From: Palaeococcus pacificus DY20341
GTDB taxonomy: Archaea > Methanobacteriota_B > Thermococci > Thermococcales > Thermococcaceae
DNA length: 64,000 nucleotides
NCBI RefSeq assembly: GCF_000725425.1
Contig: NZ_CP006019.1
Location: 1,302,001-1,366,000 of the forward strand
Direction: 5' to 3'
Shown one piece after another: positions 44,312 to 53,901 of the stretch. A program made the position numbers and the translations under genes. The notes below the pieces were generated by a model. That model was not told where the DNA came from. It saw nothing but the letters and a program-made list of their open reading frames with translations, and ran no database searches. Each line of letters starts with the position of its first letter. Position 1 is the first letter of the stretch.

Positions 44312-44617
44312 TCAAACTTTATTTTGCGCTAATCCTTTAAGTAAAGCAACCCTCTCTTCCACGATTTTCTTGTGCTGTTCTTCCGTCCACGCAGGATCTT
44401 TATTCTTCCAAAACTTGATACATGGGATTTCCCCACATTGTCCACAGTGCTCTAGCCCTCTATCAATTACACAGCATTCATAAAAATCACAAACATCAAG
44501 TCCTACTTCGTGCAACCAACATGGCTTGCCTTCTATGACATAACATCCTTCACAGTTTTTTCCATACATCCCACAGTCACTACATATACATCCACATACT
44601 CCAATAACCTTTTCCAT
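44312..44617 (-). CDS. DUF3795 Cys-rich protein
   Basis: 101 residues with 13 Cys, arranged as GVCGCICSDCGMYGKNCEGC, then YECC and HCGQCGEIPC. This is the DUF3795 pattern, thought to bind metal or an Fe-S cluster; function unknown. GGAGGTATCGTT precedes ATG 44617. It lies immediately upstream of the methyltransferase, in the same orientation. Confidence 0.88.
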   Translation of the reverse strand: MEKVIGVCGCICSDCGMYGKNCEGCYVIEGKPCWLHEVGLDVCDFYECCVIDRGLEHCGQCGEIPCIKFWKNKDPAWTEEQHKKIVEERVALLKGLAQNKV

Positions 44618-44691
44618 AACGATACCTCCTTAGGTTTTTAATGTCTGTTTAATCCCCATCTTAAACTTTCTCTTTTTATGGGGAATGCATC

Positions 44692-45471
44692 CTAAACCTC
44701 CGTCTCCGTTTTCAGTCGCCAGCCATCGATGTTAAACCCTCCCATCCTCTCAAAAACATGCATGATTAGTTTCTCCAACGTTTCAACCTGTTCCCTCTCT
44801 ATAGTGCTCAAGAACAGTGCCATAAACTCCCTATCCGGAAAAGGTTCAAACATGTATGCCTCTCTAAACTCCCCATCGGCAAACATGCGGTAAACCTTGC
44901 TGGCCGGAGGGGCTTCAACTGAGAGGAATTGGGAGTAGACCCCAAGGACTTCATTTAAGGTCAGGTGATACAAATATGGGAAGCTCGGGTCGTTTCTTTC
45001 CTTCGCATCCTTTACGCTGTCAAGCATATCCCACAGACCATATTTCGCAATCTCGATCCAAATGTTATCTGGCTTTTGAAAAGGCTTTTTCATGTACTCC
45101 AACGCTTCTTTCTTAAGCTCCTTAGCTATGCCAGTTTTATCAAAGAGAACTTTTCCAACCGCGACTATTCTCGCGGTGCACCTGCTGTTTTCCCTGAATT
45201 CCTTCTTAAAGTAGTGTCTGATCTGTCTGGGCGGATTTGCAAAGTATTCAATTAAAACGCCATTAATTACTTTGTTTCCCCGCTCACGCCAATCCACATC
45301 TTCAGATAGGATTATGTAAACATCTACGTCCGAATATTCGGTTTGGGTGTTTATCGCTCGACTTCCCGTGAGCAGAGCAGCCTCAACAAACTCTTTTTCC
45401 TTCCATTCCTCAAGAAAAATTTCCAAAGCGAACTGCCAGTCGTTTTTGTTTTGGGGGATGTTCATACTCAT
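44692..45471 (-). CDS. Nucleotidyltransferase-domain protein (aminoglycoside NTase-like)
   Basis: 259 residues. Pol-beta fold signature LLTGSRAINTQTEYSDVDVY (about 33-52) with GS and the DVD pair. The rest is helical (YLYHLTLNEVLGVYSQFL), like the C-terminal domain of streptomycin/kanamycin-type adenylyltransferases. GGGAGGTTGT precedes ATG 45471. Whether it modifies a small molecule is unknown. Confidence 0.8.
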   Translation of the reverse strand: MSMNIPQNKNDWQFALEIFLEEWKEKEFVEAALLTGSRAINTQTEYSDVDVYIILSEDVDWRERGNKVINGVLIEYFANPPRQIRHYFKKEFRENSRCTARIVAVGKVLFDKTGIAKELKKEALEYMKKPFQKPDNIWIEIAKYGLWDMLDSVKDAKERNDPSFPYLYHLTLNEVLGVYSQFLSVEAPPASKVYRMFADGEFREAYMFEPFPDREFMALFLSTIEREQVETLEKLIMHVFERMGGFNIDGWRLKTETEV

Positions 45472-45517
45472 ACAACCTCCCTACGCCAATATAGTTGTAG
45501 TTTCATTTTCTCACTCC

Positions 45518-46846
45518 TCAGCTATGCCATACATCCGAGGGGTTTCTGGTTTTTACCTCGGCCAGCTTTTTGTTCAAGGCCGCTACCAGTGAACGCGTCG
45601 TGTTTTCACGATAAGCCAGAACTTCAAGGGCATTAGCAAGGGCATCTGGATCTTTGATGAACGCCTCCACATCCTTCATGTTCTGTTTGAAGTTATCTGC
45701 CAGTTTTTCCAGATGGCTTGTTATCCAAAGAAGCTTTGCACGAATGCGTTCATCCTTTACATCATCATGAGTTTTTATAACCATATCGAGCTCCTCAAGT
45801 TCAGAAATTAACTTTTCAATAGCCTCCAGCCACTCTTTGATGCCCATTCCTGTTCTCTGTCTGAATATCCTTCTAACCCACATCCTCGCGAACCTGTTGA
45901 GCTCGTTAGTCTCTCTTTCAACGTCTTCCATGATCTTTTTTAGTTCTTCAGCGAGTTCAAGTGCCGTTTTTTCACTCACAGCCTCATCTCTATGGAGAAT
46001 ATCGTTGGTATGTTTGCCCTCAGATTGTGTGGAGAAAGTTAGGAGCCCTGCCTTAGCAAGCGGCCCGAATGGATCCGCCACCTGCCCATGATAGTCCTTT
46101 GCATGAGCAATGCAGTAAGCAAGTCCTGCTGCACAGTCTTCAGCTGGCATGAGTCCATTATATCCTGGATTCACGCTTTGATTTATGAACTCATCATATG
46201 CCATGCCATAGAGTGGGGCTAACTCTTGGGCAGCATTTCTTATTCCCGGAGTGTCAACCATTCCGGGCGCAAAGATGAAGACTGACACACCTGAGTCTTC
46301 ACCCAGTTCTGCCGCTAAAGAGAGTCCAAATGAGTTTAATGCAGCTTTAGAAGCTGAATATGGTGCTACGTAAGGCATTCCCTCTTCTGATGTCATCATG
46401 ACAATGACTCCATCTTTTCTTTCCACCATATCGGGTAGGAATGTCCTCACCAAAAGGATAGCCGCCCGGGCATTAACTTTCCAGGACTCGTCCCAATCTT
46501 CAAGAGGGGTGTCCAATATTGAACCGGTCTTCACTATAGTGGCGTTGTTGACCAGTATATTCACTTTGCCGAACTCTTTGGGGATTTTCTCTGCAAGTTC
46601 CTTAATGCTCTTCTCATCGGAGACATCAGTTTGGAAATAAAAAGCTGTGCCCCCTTTAGAGCAGATCTCTTCTTCAACTTCAGCGCCTGATTCGGAAATC
46701 TCAGCAATAATGACCTTTGCACCAAGCCATGCTAAAGCTTTTGCAAGCTCTTTACCAATACCGCGTCCTGCACCTGTAATGAGTGCAACTTTTCCGGAGA
46801 GTTCGTTTCTGGATAGACCCATACTTTTCATTTTTTCATACCTCAT
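45518..46846 (-). CDS. Short-chain dehydrogenase with ~190-residue helical C-terminal extension
   Basis: 442 residues. Residues ~15-250 are a classical SDR: TGAGRGIG cofactor loop, NNAT, and PYSASK with catalytic Tyr and Lys; a Ser lies in MMTSEEG. From about residue 255 a long, highly charged helical region follows (ELAEELKKIMEDVERETNEL, KLISELEELDMVIK), not part of known SDRs. ATG 46846 preferred (GGAGGAG upstream) over TTG 46861. Substrate unknown. Confidence 0.85.
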   Translation of the reverse strand: MRYEKMKSMGLSRNELSGKVALITGAGRGIGKELAKALAWLGAKVIIAEISESGAEVEEEICSKGGTAFYFQTDVSDEKSIKELAEKIPKEFGKVNILVNNATIVKTGSILDTPLEDWDESWKVNARAAILLVRTFLPDMVERKDGVIVMMTSEEGMPYVAPYSASKAALNSFGLSLAAELGEDSGVSVFIFAPGMVDTPGIRNAAQELAPLYGMAYDEFINQSVNPGYNGLMPAEDCAAGLAYCIAHAKDYHGQVADPFGPLAKAGLLTFSTQSEGKHTNDILHRDEAVSEKTALELAEELKKIMEDVERETNELNRFARMWVRRIFRQRTGMGIKEWLEAIEKLISELEELDMVIKTHDDVKDERIRAKLLWITSHLEKLADNFKQNMKDVEAFIKDPDALANALEVLAYRENTTRSLVAALNKKLAEVKTRNPSDVWHS

Positions 46847-46870
46847 CTCAAACTCCTCCAAAGCATCAAC

Positions 46871-47311
46871 TCACTTACCCCAATCACCTTTCACAACGAC
46901 AGTTTTGGCAACTATATCACCGAACCGCTGTTTCTTCCTTGACGTTGCGATCAGAAGTGCCCCCACCAAGTAGGACGCAATGCCATCAATCACCCTGAGC
47001 ACGTTCCTCAAAAGCGCTTCACGGAGTCCGCAAGGTTCTCCATTTTCCTTCTGCACCTTGAGCCCAAGCACTCTCTTGCCAATCGTGAAGCCCATTGTTC
47101 CCTCAAGCACAGTAAAGTAGGCGAGATATACCCCCAAGTATAACAACCCGATTAAGGGTATAGCAAACAGCTCGTCCATGCTTGGAGGGTGCTTGATCCA
47201 GATGCTAAAGATAGGAAAATGGAGTATCCCCAAAAGGGAAAACAAAACAATGGTGTCTATGATGTAAGCTGCTCCTCTTTTCAAAACTCCTGGATACTCA
47301 ACCTTTTCCAT
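46871..47311 (-). CDS. RDD family membrane protein
   Basis: 146 residues. RDD motif: first TM with R and D (KRGAAYIIDTIVLFSLLGI, about 11-29), second TM, then MGFTIGKRVLGLKV. The conserved Arg and Asp residues sit in the first and last helices. RDD proteins are small membrane proteins, often ascribed transport roles. ATG 47311 has GGAGGGAT upstream; the long in-frame extension to 47458 is not typical of the family. Confidence 0.82.
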   Translation of the reverse strand: MEKVEYPGVLKRGAAYIIDTIVLFSLLGILHFPIFSIWIKHPPSMDELFAIPLIGLLYLGVYLAYFTVLEGTMGFTIGKRVLGLKVQKENGEPCGLREALLRNVLRVIDGIASYLVGALLIATSRKKQRFGDIVAKTVVVKGDWGK

Positions 47312-47490
47312 GTTTATCCCTCCTTTAAGTCCTCCATATCCTATTTTGCCAAACTTTGTGCGCACACTCTTTCGCTTTTTTAGCTCTCCCTCCTCAAGAG
47401 GCCCCTTCTCAATAACGAAGAAGCTCTCCAAGGTAAAAGAGAACCGATTTATAAACAACCACCGCTTTTATGATAAAGCCTCCTTCAGGC

Positions 47491-48069
47491 TCACAGCCAG
47501 CATCCGCTAAACGAGAATCCCACACCTCCTTTATTGTCCTCTCTCAGCAGGTCATAGTGGAGTTCATCAACATAACCAAACTCGGGCAAATAAACATGCT
47601 TCCTTAAGCGCCCAACGAACTTGAAGCCATTCTTCTCTAAAACCCGTTGAGAAGCTTTGTTCGGCTCATAGACTCTTGCCCAAAGCTTATTGAGGTTCAT
47701 ATTCTCGAAGGCAAACTTGCACAATAAACTTAAAGCCTCACTCGCGTAGCCTTTCCCCCAGTGCTCCTTAGCTATAACATACCAGACCATAGCATGCCTT
47801 GAAACCCAGTTAATTCCCTGCAAGCCTACGAATCCAATAAGTTCTCCGTTAGTATTATCCACTATTGCGAAATCTACCATTTTCTGCTTGTTCTTTTTAG
47901 ACATTTCATAGATTTCGTCAAATTCTTCTCTAAGGTGTATTCTCGCTCCATCATTAAGAAAGCTCTGTATGTTCCTGTCGTTTATCCACAAAAACCATTT
48001 ATCTTTGTCCTCTTTCAAGATAATGGCCAACGAAATTTTTTCTCCTCTCATAATTTTTGGTCGTTCCAT
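47491..48069 (-). CDS. GNAT acetyltransferase (RimJ/RimL-like)
   Basis: 192 residues. RimJ/RimL-type layout: start ERPKIMRGEKISL, FAIVDNTNGELIGFVGL, CoA loop EHWGKGYASEALSLLCKFAF (about 112-131), and RVYEPNKASQRVLEKNGF (about 139-156). Family members acetylate protein N-termini or antibiotics. ATG 48069 with GGTGGTG upstream. The 36-residue paralogue gene lies ~170 bp upstream on the same strand. Confidence 0.87.
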   Translation of the reverse strand: MERPKIMRGEKISLAIILKEDKDKWFLWINDRNIQSFLNDGARIHLREEFDEIYEMSKKNKQKMVDFAIVDNTNGELIGFVGLQGINWVSRHAMVWYVIAKEHWGKGYASEALSLLCKFAFENMNLNKLWARVYEPNKASQRVLEKNGFKFVGRLRKHVYLPEFGYVDELHYDLLREDNKGGVGFSFSGCWL

Positions 48070-48235
48070 TATACACACCACCTAAGCTCTACGAGCAATT
48101 TTCATTTTCAAATGTTCTCCATAATCTCTCGGCTGTTCCTTCATCTCTTTAAATTCAAAGCGTGCCAGAGAAAGAGAGTCTCTGGCTTAATTTTCCCCCT
48201 CTTCACCTTCGTCCGTTTCATCATCGTATTCTCCC

Positions 48236-48346
48236 CTACATCATGTTCCTAAATTCCCATGCCTCTTTAACTGCCCACTCTTTCACGACACCGCTCTCGT
48301 TTTTTCCCACTTTCTTCCAAAACCTCAAACTCTCGAAATCAAACAT
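48236..48346 (-). CDS. Small conserved protein (36 aa), paralogue of the gene at 2286-2399
   Basis: 36 residues from ATG 48346, with GGTGAG 4 nt upstream. Shares with the 37-residue protein at 2286 the core FWKKV (9-13), KEWAVK (22-27) and FRN (32-34), at identical positions; only the middle loop differs. No TM segment. Two independent copies with ribosome-binding sites make coding very likely. Function unknown. Confidence 0.7.
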   Translation of the reverse strand: MFDFESLRFWKKVGKNESGVVKEWAVKEAWEFRNMM

Positions 48347-48496
48347 TTCACTCACCTCACTACTCCCTAAAAGTGTTCAAACTACAATATTTCAGCGCTC
48401 AAAATTGACCAATTTATTTAGGCCTTCTACTTTTTCTTTCCAATTCTCTTGAGGCTATATGGAGCTCACAAAATTGCTTTTCTCAAAAAAGCGATG

Positions 48497-49240
48497 CTAC
48501 ATCAACCCTGAAAGAAAATCGGCGAAATAATGGGCAATCACTGCCGGAAAAATGCTGCGGCTTTTCATATAGAGGATTCCCCAGAGCCAGCCAAATGCAC
48601 ACTGTCCAAGAAATCTAAATAAAGCTGCAGCTATGCTGTATCCTGAAGCTTCCCACAAAGGCCCAAAAAAGTTTGTCGGAATGTGCGCTAATCCAAAAAG
48701 CAATCCTCCAAAGAACCAGGCTTTGTTTTGCCCCAATGCTCTCTCAAGCTTTGATTGAAGTGTGGCACGGTAAAACCACTCCTCTTTGAAAGATGGGGAG
48801 AGGAATCCGATTATCAGCTTATCCATACTTGTGGATACAGAACCCTCAAAGAGGAACGCAAAAAAGCCAAAAAACATGCCAAACCCAATCAATGCAGTCG
48901 CGGGCTTCCATGCTATGGGAGTTCTAAAGCCAAGCTCTCTTGCACCTCGCTTGTGGATCACAACCTCAACCACGAATGGGAGCAGAAGGACGAGGAAGAA
49001 GTGTAAGGAAAACTTAATTCCACCTATCGCTACACTTGGATAGGACTCAGTGCCAAAAAGCACGATGTATGTGATTGATGCAAATATAATTAACCAGATG
49101 GTAATAGCTTCAAAGAGCTCCCTTGTTGGGTTTTCACTTTTTGGCAGGGGTGAAGGATAGCTTCCAATCTTTTTATGCGCGAGGAGTACAAAGAGGATTG
49201 TTCCAAAGGCACCAAGTGCCATTTGAAGAGATGTTTGCAT
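48497..49240 (-). CDS. CPBP family intramembrane metalloprotease (Abi family)
   Basis: 247 residues, about seven or eight TM helices. The CPBP motifs are present: E153-E154-x3-R158 (KEEWFYRATL), FGLAH with H186, and H237-x3-D241 (HYFADF, where N is more common). Relatives process CAAX proteins or confer bacteriocin immunity in bacteria. GGAGGAAGC precedes ATG 49240. Substrate unknown. Confidence 0.86.
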   Translation of the reverse strand: MQTSLQMALGAFGTILFVLLAHKKIGSYPSPLPKSENPTRELFEAITIWLIIFASITYIVLFGTESYPSVAIGGIKFSLHFFLVLLLPFVVEVVIHKRGARELGFRTPIAWKPATALIGFGMFFGFFAFLFEGSVSTSMDKLIIGFLSPSFKEEWFYRATLQSKLERALGQNKAWFFGGLLFGLAHIPTNFFGPLWEASGYSIAAALFRFLGQCAFGWLWGILYMKSRSIFPAVIAHYFADFLSGLM

Positions 49241-49329
49241 CTAGCTTCCTCCATTGCGTTTAAATAAATCGAGTTGCATTTGGCAATATAAAAACCTTTG
49301 CTCAGCTAGAAAAAATATGAAAGCGGCTA

Positions 49330-50178
49330 TCAGTAGGTTGATAAACTATTGTATTCAATGTCCACAATCTCAATTTGGTCATAGCAAAAGTCTCCTGTTT
49401 TTAGTTTCCATATTATGTTGACCTTGCTTGGGACAACAACGCCGTTGAACATTTTGTATTTCACAATCTGTCCTTCCCAGTCCTCTAAAACGAACTCTCC
49501 ATCAACCTCCATGTACCGCTTTGCAGTGATTCTCGTTACTTCGCCCTTTTCGTTAAAATGGAAAACTGCCGAAGCTGAGACTCCATCGTAAGTTATTGTA
49601 GCTTTTGCTGAGGTGTTATCTATAGATTCCCATGTGATGTAGTCGTTTAAAAACGCTGAAGGAAACCAGATGCACTCAGCAAGAAATCTCAAAAGCTCTC
49701 CGTGATCAACCTCATTTCCTTTTGCATCGACAACCGTAATTAACCCCAATAGTTTTACCACCAAATTGCCCTTACCCTCAACAAATTCGTCCTTCGCATG
49801 TATTGATAGCAGTGGAGCAGCTCTCACTTTTGCTATCCAGATGAACTCAGCGGAATCCACTCTAAAATACTGCTCTGCTGTTATTGGCATCCACTTTTGA
49901 TCTTCCTTCATACGGAAATACCCGCCTTGTTTTAACCTAACAGTGTTGAGTTCTTCCTTGCCTATGATCTGGGTATATCTCAAATATCTTTGAACCGGTT
50001 CAGGTAAATCTTGTACGTCTTCCTCGGTAATGACTTTGGGTTTTGTCATATCACTCTCTTTAAAAAGCTCTTTTACCTCGTTTCTTGTACTTTTGGTGAA
50101 TGCAACGCCACCGAGAACAGCAGTTGAGACTAGTAGAATAACAATTATTCCTAATACAATTAATACACTTTTCATCAT
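49330..50178 (-). CDS. DUF6544/DUF6920-like membrane-anchored protein
   Basis: 282 residues. N-terminal TM helix (SVLIVLGIIVILLVSTAVLG, about 4-23), then LPEPVQRYLRY (about 58-68), the family signature, and a beta-rich domain (GYFRMKEDQKWMPITAEQYF; EDWEGQIVKYKMFNGVVVPS). Such proteins are known mainly from bacteria and lack an assigned function. GAGGTAAAACAA precedes the ATG pair. Confidence 0.7.
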   Translation of the reverse strand: MMKSVLIVLGIIVILLVSTAVLGGVAFTKSTRNEVKELFKESDMTKPKVITEEDVQDLPEPVQRYLRYTQIIGKEELNTVRLKQGGYFRMKEDQKWMPITAEQYFRVDSAEFIWIAKVRAAPLLSIHAKDEFVEGKGNLVVKLLGLITVVDAKGNEVDHGELLRFLAECIWFPSAFLNDYITWESIDNTSAKATITYDGVSASAVFHFNEKGEVTRITAKRYMEVDGEFVLEDWEGQIVKYKMFNGVVVPSKVNIIWKLKTGDFCYDQIEIVDIEYNSLSTY

Positions 50179-50318
50179 TTTGTTTTACCTCGTTTTGGAA
50201 CTTTCATCACCTTAATTTGCGGTGACAACGTTCATTGCCCGTAGGTGTTATATACTTTTGGGAAGTATAACAAGAGCGATTGACTAAATATCCAAAGAAA
50301 ATCAGGGGGAGATATCTA

Positions 50319-51179
50319 ATGAAAATAAAATTCCTCATGATAATCTTAGTAATTTTTGCATCTTTACTATTTGGCTGTTTAGGGAATGGAGGAGATGTCA
50401 CTCTAGTCGAACCCGGCTCACATAGAAAGATAGATTACAACGGCACCGAGCTTATAATGGAGCTTAACTTTTGGAACATCAAAGAGTTTAATGGAAGCGC
50501 TAAGCTAGCTTATTACAAAAGCAATCATACAATAGGGTTTTACGCAAATTTGAGTGATATTGTGATGGAAGAACCTCAACGTTACATTCAAGGCTATCCT
50601 GAGATATTTTATGGATATAAACCGTGGATTGATCATGGAACCAATGGAAAGCTCCCTAAAAGGATAAAGGAGCTTGGAAACATTGAGGTGACATTGAACT
50701 ACTCCCTCTGGCACAAAAGAAACCTTCCTATAAACTTAGCCATGGAAGCTTGGATAACTGCGGAGGAAAAAGCTAGGGGAGCTAGAGAGGGCGATGTGGA
50801 GTTAATGGTGTGGCTCTATTCAAATTCGCTTGTTAGGCCGGCGGGAAGTAAAATTAAAACTATAACTGCCCCCATAGTTGTAAACGACACTCTAAGAGAG
50901 GCAGAATGGGAAGTTTGGCTCTACTGCAATGCTCTGCCTTGGGACTTAATAACTTTCCGCTTAAAAGAGCCTATTAAAAGTGGGAAGGTTGAGTTGAGCG
51001 TTTCACCACTTATTGCAACAGCTAAAGAAGTTTTTGAAGAAAATTTCTGCAGAGTCAAAGACTTTGAGGAGCTTTATCTGGAGGACTGGGAAGTTGGAAC
51101 GGAGTTTGGGAGCCCTTATAAAAGGAGTGCTAACTTTGGATGGCAAATATTTGAATTTGAGATTAGGGTAAAGGAGTGA
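50319..51179 (+). CDS. Lipoprotein-like exported protein
   Basis: 286 residues from ATG 50319 (GGGGGAGATATCTA upstream). Lipobox LLFGC (about 16-20) ends a typical signal peptide, predicting lipid anchoring at Cys20 outside the membrane. The mature part is beta-rich with two further Cys (WLYCNALPW; NFCRVKDFEEL). No family recognised. It is followed 24 bp later by the GNAT gene at 51204. Confidence 0.75.
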   Translation: MKIKFLMIILVIFASLLFGCLGNGGDVTLVEPGSHRKIDYNGTELIMELNFWNIKEFNGSAKLAYYKSNHTIGFYANLSDIVMEEPQRYIQGYPEIFYGYKPWIDHGTNGKLPKRIKELGNIEVTLNYSLWHKRNLPINLAMEAWITAEEKARGAREGDVELMVWLYSNSLVRPAGSKIKTITAPIVVNDTLREAEWEVWLYCNALPWDLITFRLKEPIKSGKVELSVSPLIATAKEVFEENFCRVKDFEELYLEDWEVGTEFGSPYKRSANFGWQIFEFEIRVKE

Positions 51180-51203
51180 TTATATTTTGGGAGGTTTGAT
51201 ATA

Positions 51204-51995
51204 TTGCCTTTAGAAACGTTTCGCGACGCTCTCATTTTGGTATATCGTGAAAATCCCTGCCAAGTTCTGCCGAATGCATTATGGAAAACTCTAAAAGAAA
51301 TTAACAAATTTGAGACATCTTTTAAGGTTGAAAATGGCTTAGTAACACACCTCGAGGCGTGGAATGACGAAAGCTTATACATCTATTGGAGCAGAGACAG
51401 AACCCCACCAAAAATTCCCAAAAAACGCTTAGACAACCTAAAGTTTGCTCTTGTGCACCAAGACTTTTTAAGGGCTTTTCCTGCTGAAAATTTTGATATA
51501 CAAAGACCATACTTCCGGCTTATCCGCAAAAAGCAACAAATGAGAGAAGTAGAGCTGCCGCAAGGCTTTCACATAGCTAACGTAGACACAAAAAGCGAGA
51601 GTGACCTCGTTGCTGAAGTTATTAAAAAATGCTATGAAAACATAAATGTAAATCCAGAAATCGTGAAAAGCTGGACTAAACACCCCGTATTTGACCCAAA
51701 TTTGTGGATTTGGGTAATTGATGACGAGAAAGGCACTCCGGCAGGCTTAGGAATTGCGGAGTTTGACCCCACAATTCGAGAAGGCTCCCTTGAGTGGATA
51801 CAAGTTCTTCCTGAGTACAGAGGAAAAGGCATAGGAAAATCTATCGTATTGGAGTTGCTCAGGCGTCTCCAAGGTCGTGCGGCATTTACTACGGTTTCAG
51901 GAGAGGTTAACAATAAAACCAAGCCAGAAATCCTCTATAGGCGGTGCGGATTCCAAGGGGATGATGTGTGGTGGCTTTTAATCAAGAAAGGCTAG
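51204..51995 (+). CDS. GNAT family acetyltransferase (two-domain)
   Basis: 263 residues with an uncommon TTG start (GGGAGG 9 nt upstream; no ATG near). N-terminal half is a small mixed domain; C-terminal GNAT carries IQVLPEYRGKGIGKSIVLEL (about 203-222) and YRRCGF near the end. Substrate unknown. Located behind the lipoprotein gene and convergent to the phosphatase at 52012. Confidence 0.82.
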   Translation: MPLETFRDALILVYRENPCQVLPNALWKTLKEINKFETSFKVENGLVTHLEAWNDESLYIYWSRDRTPPKIPKKRLDNLKFALVHQDFLRAFPAENFDIQRPYFRLIRKKQQMREVELPQGFHIANVDTKSESDLVAEVIKKCYENINVNPEIVKSWTKHPVFDPNLWIWVIDDEKGTPAGLGIAEFDPTIREGSLEWIQVLPEYRGKGIGKSIVLELLRRLQGRAAFTTVSGEVNNKTKPEILYRRCGFQGDDVWWLLIKKG

Positions 51996-52011
51996 AATTA
52001 CAAATGCTTGT

Positions 52012-52518
52012 TTAATCTTTATCAAGAAATTCCTTCAGCTCTTCAAAGCTCTTGACATCAGCCCACATATGGATGAATTTTATATTTGGAACCTCTCTCT
52101 TTACATTTTCTACATGGGAAGCTTTATCATCAACATAAACAACCTCCTTAATCTCATAGCCCAGACTTTCAAGCTGTTCGACTGTTCTCCTAATCATATC
52201 CGCTTTATCTGGATGATTCTCCATTTTTGGAAAGAGAAAATACTCCCAAATTCCAAATGCTTCTAAAATTGGCTGTACTATTTCTTCTACGTTCCAGCTT
52301 GCGATGCTTAAGATAAATCTTTCCTTTGCCCATTCAAGAAACTCCCTAGTTCCTTCAAAAAGCCTAACCTCTCTTCCGTAAACATCTATGAACAGGTTCC
52401 CTTCAACCTTAAATTGAGGATCTTTAAATCGAAGAACTTCAAATTTAAGAACCATTTGTGGCATATCTTTTTGTTCCCAAAGTGTTCCATCCAAATCAAG
52501 AACCAAAAGCTTCTTCAT
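52012..52518 (-). CDS. Mg-dependent phosphatase MDP-1-like (HAD superfamily)
   Basis: 168 residues. HAD motif I DLDGTLW (DxDGT, about 7-13), motif II SIASWN, and motif III/IV VVYVDDKASHVENV. Cap-less, like MDP-1 family protein-tyrosine or fructosamine-6-phosphate phosphatases. ATG 52518 chosen (GGTGGTAATT upstream) over 52530. Substrate unknown. Confidence 0.85.
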   Translation of the reverse strand: MKKLLVLDLDGTLWEQKDMPQMVLKFEVLRFKDPQFKVEGNLFIDVYGREVRLFEGTREFLEWAKERFILSIASWNVEEIVQPILEAFGIWEYFLFPKMENHPDKADMIRRTVEQLESLGYEIKEVVYVDDKASHVENVKREVPNIKFIHMWADVKSFEELKEFLDKD

Positions 52519-52557
52519 AATTACCACCAAAAACAGGATATAAAAGAAGAAAAGAGC

Positions 52558-53901
52558 TCACTCCTTCTTGACGTGCTTCTCGACGAACTCCTTGAGGACG
52601 TCCTTGAGCTTTGGTTGGCCGATCTCTTCAAGCTCGTACCTAACCCTAACGGATGGCTTATTGAGCTTCATAACCCTTCTAAGGTCAATTGGGGTTCCCA
52701 TGATGACAACGTCAGCGTCGGCCTTGTTGATTGTCTCCTCGAGCTCCTTAATTTGCTTCTCGCCGTATCCCATGGCTGGGAGGATGTTGCTCAAGTGGGA
52801 GTACTTCTTGTAGGTGTCGATGATTGAGCCAACAGCGTATGGTCTTGGGTCGATGATTTCAGCGGCGCCGAACTTCTTAGCGGCAACGTAACCGGCACCG
52901 TAGGTCATTCCACCGTGTGTGAGTGTTGGGCCGTCCTCAACGACTAAAACGCGCTTGCCCTTAATGAGCTCTGGGTTGTCAACGAAGATTGGTGAAGCAC
53001 CTTCGATAACGATAGCGTTTGGATTGGCCTTCTCAATGCTCTCCCTGACCTTTTGTATGCCTTCTGGTGAAGCAGTCTCCATCTTGTTGATGATTATCAC
53101 ATCAGCAGCTCTGAAGTTGGTCTCACCTGGGTGGTACTTGAGCTCGTGGCCTGGCCTGTGTGGGTCGACAACAACTATCCAGAGGTCTGGCTTGTAGAAT
53201 GGGAAGTCGTTGTTTCCGCCGTCCCAGAGGATAATGTCAGCTTCCTTCTCGGCCTCTCTCAAGATTTTCTCGTAGTCAACACCTGCGTAAACTACGAGCC
53301 CTCTGTCAATGTATGGCTCATACTCTTCTCTCTCCTCAATTGTACACTCGTGCTTGTCAAGATCCTCATATGTGGCGAACCTTTGGACGACCTGCTTTCT
53401 AAGGTCACCATATGGCATTGGGTGTCTTATGGCAACTACCCTGTAGCCCATCTCTTGGAGGATTTGAACGACTTTTCTTGATGTTTGGCTCTTACCGCTT
53501 CCTGTTCTTACAGCGGTGACGGCTATAACAGGCTTGGTTGATTTAATCATTGTGCTCTCTGGGCCGAGGAGCCAGAAGTCGGCACCGGCGGCGTGGACCC
53601 TTGAGGCCAAGTGCATAACATACTCATGGGAAACGTCGGAGTAAGCGAAAACGGCCACATCAACGTTTTTCTCCTTAATTATCTTCTCTAAATCATCCTC
53701 GCTCAAAATTGGAATTCCCTCGGGGTAGAGCTCGCCAGCAAGTTCTGGTGGGTAAACCCTTCCCTCGATATCAGGAATCTGAGTTGCGGTAAAGGCAACT
53801 ACTTCGTAGTCCGGGTTGTCCCTAAAGAAGGTGTTGAAGTTGTGGAAATCTCTTCCAGCAGCACCAAGAATTACAACTCTTGTTTTCTTTTTCTCGGCCA
53901 T
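52558..53901 (-). CDS. CPGS-related P-loop GTPase (COG2403 type)
   Basis: 447 residues. N-terminal Rossmann-like part (VVILGAAGRDFHNFNTFFRD), then P-loop VRTGSGKSQTS (about 131-141), an acidic DGGNNDFPF and the base-recognition NKME (about 275-278). This family is often annotated as cyclic 2,3-diphosphoglycerate synthetase-related, and a genuine CPGS lies 0.5 kb away. The reaction is unproven. AGGTGG precedes ATG 53901; codon use here is strikingly uniform, suggesting high expression. Confidence 0.82.
   Translation of the reverse strand: MAEKKKTRVVILGAAGRDFHNFNTFFRDNPDYEVVAFTATQIPDIEGRVYPPELAGELYPEGIPILSEDDLEKIIKEKNVDVAVFAYSDVSHEYVMHLASRVHAAGADFWLLGPESTMIKSTKPVIAVTAVRTGSGKSQTSRKVVQILQEMGYRVVAIRHPMPYGDLRKQVVQRFATYEDLDKHECTIEEREEYEPYIDRGLVVYAGVDYEKILREAEKEADIILWDGGNNDFPFYKPDLWIVVVDPHRPGHELKYHPGETNFRAADVIIINKMETASPEGIQKVRESIEKANPNAIVIEGASPIFVDNPELIKGKRVLVVEDGPTLTHGGMTYGAGYVAAKKFGAAEIIDPRPYAVGSIIDTYKKYSHLSNILPAMGYGEKQIKELEETINKADADVVIMGTPIDLRRVMKLNKPSVRVRYELEEIGQPKLKDVLKEFVEKHVKKE

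Noticed and set aside
53131-53481. 116-residue plus-strand ORF
   Set aside because: Long antisense frames here come from the biased codon use of the CPGS-related GTPase gene on the other strand.
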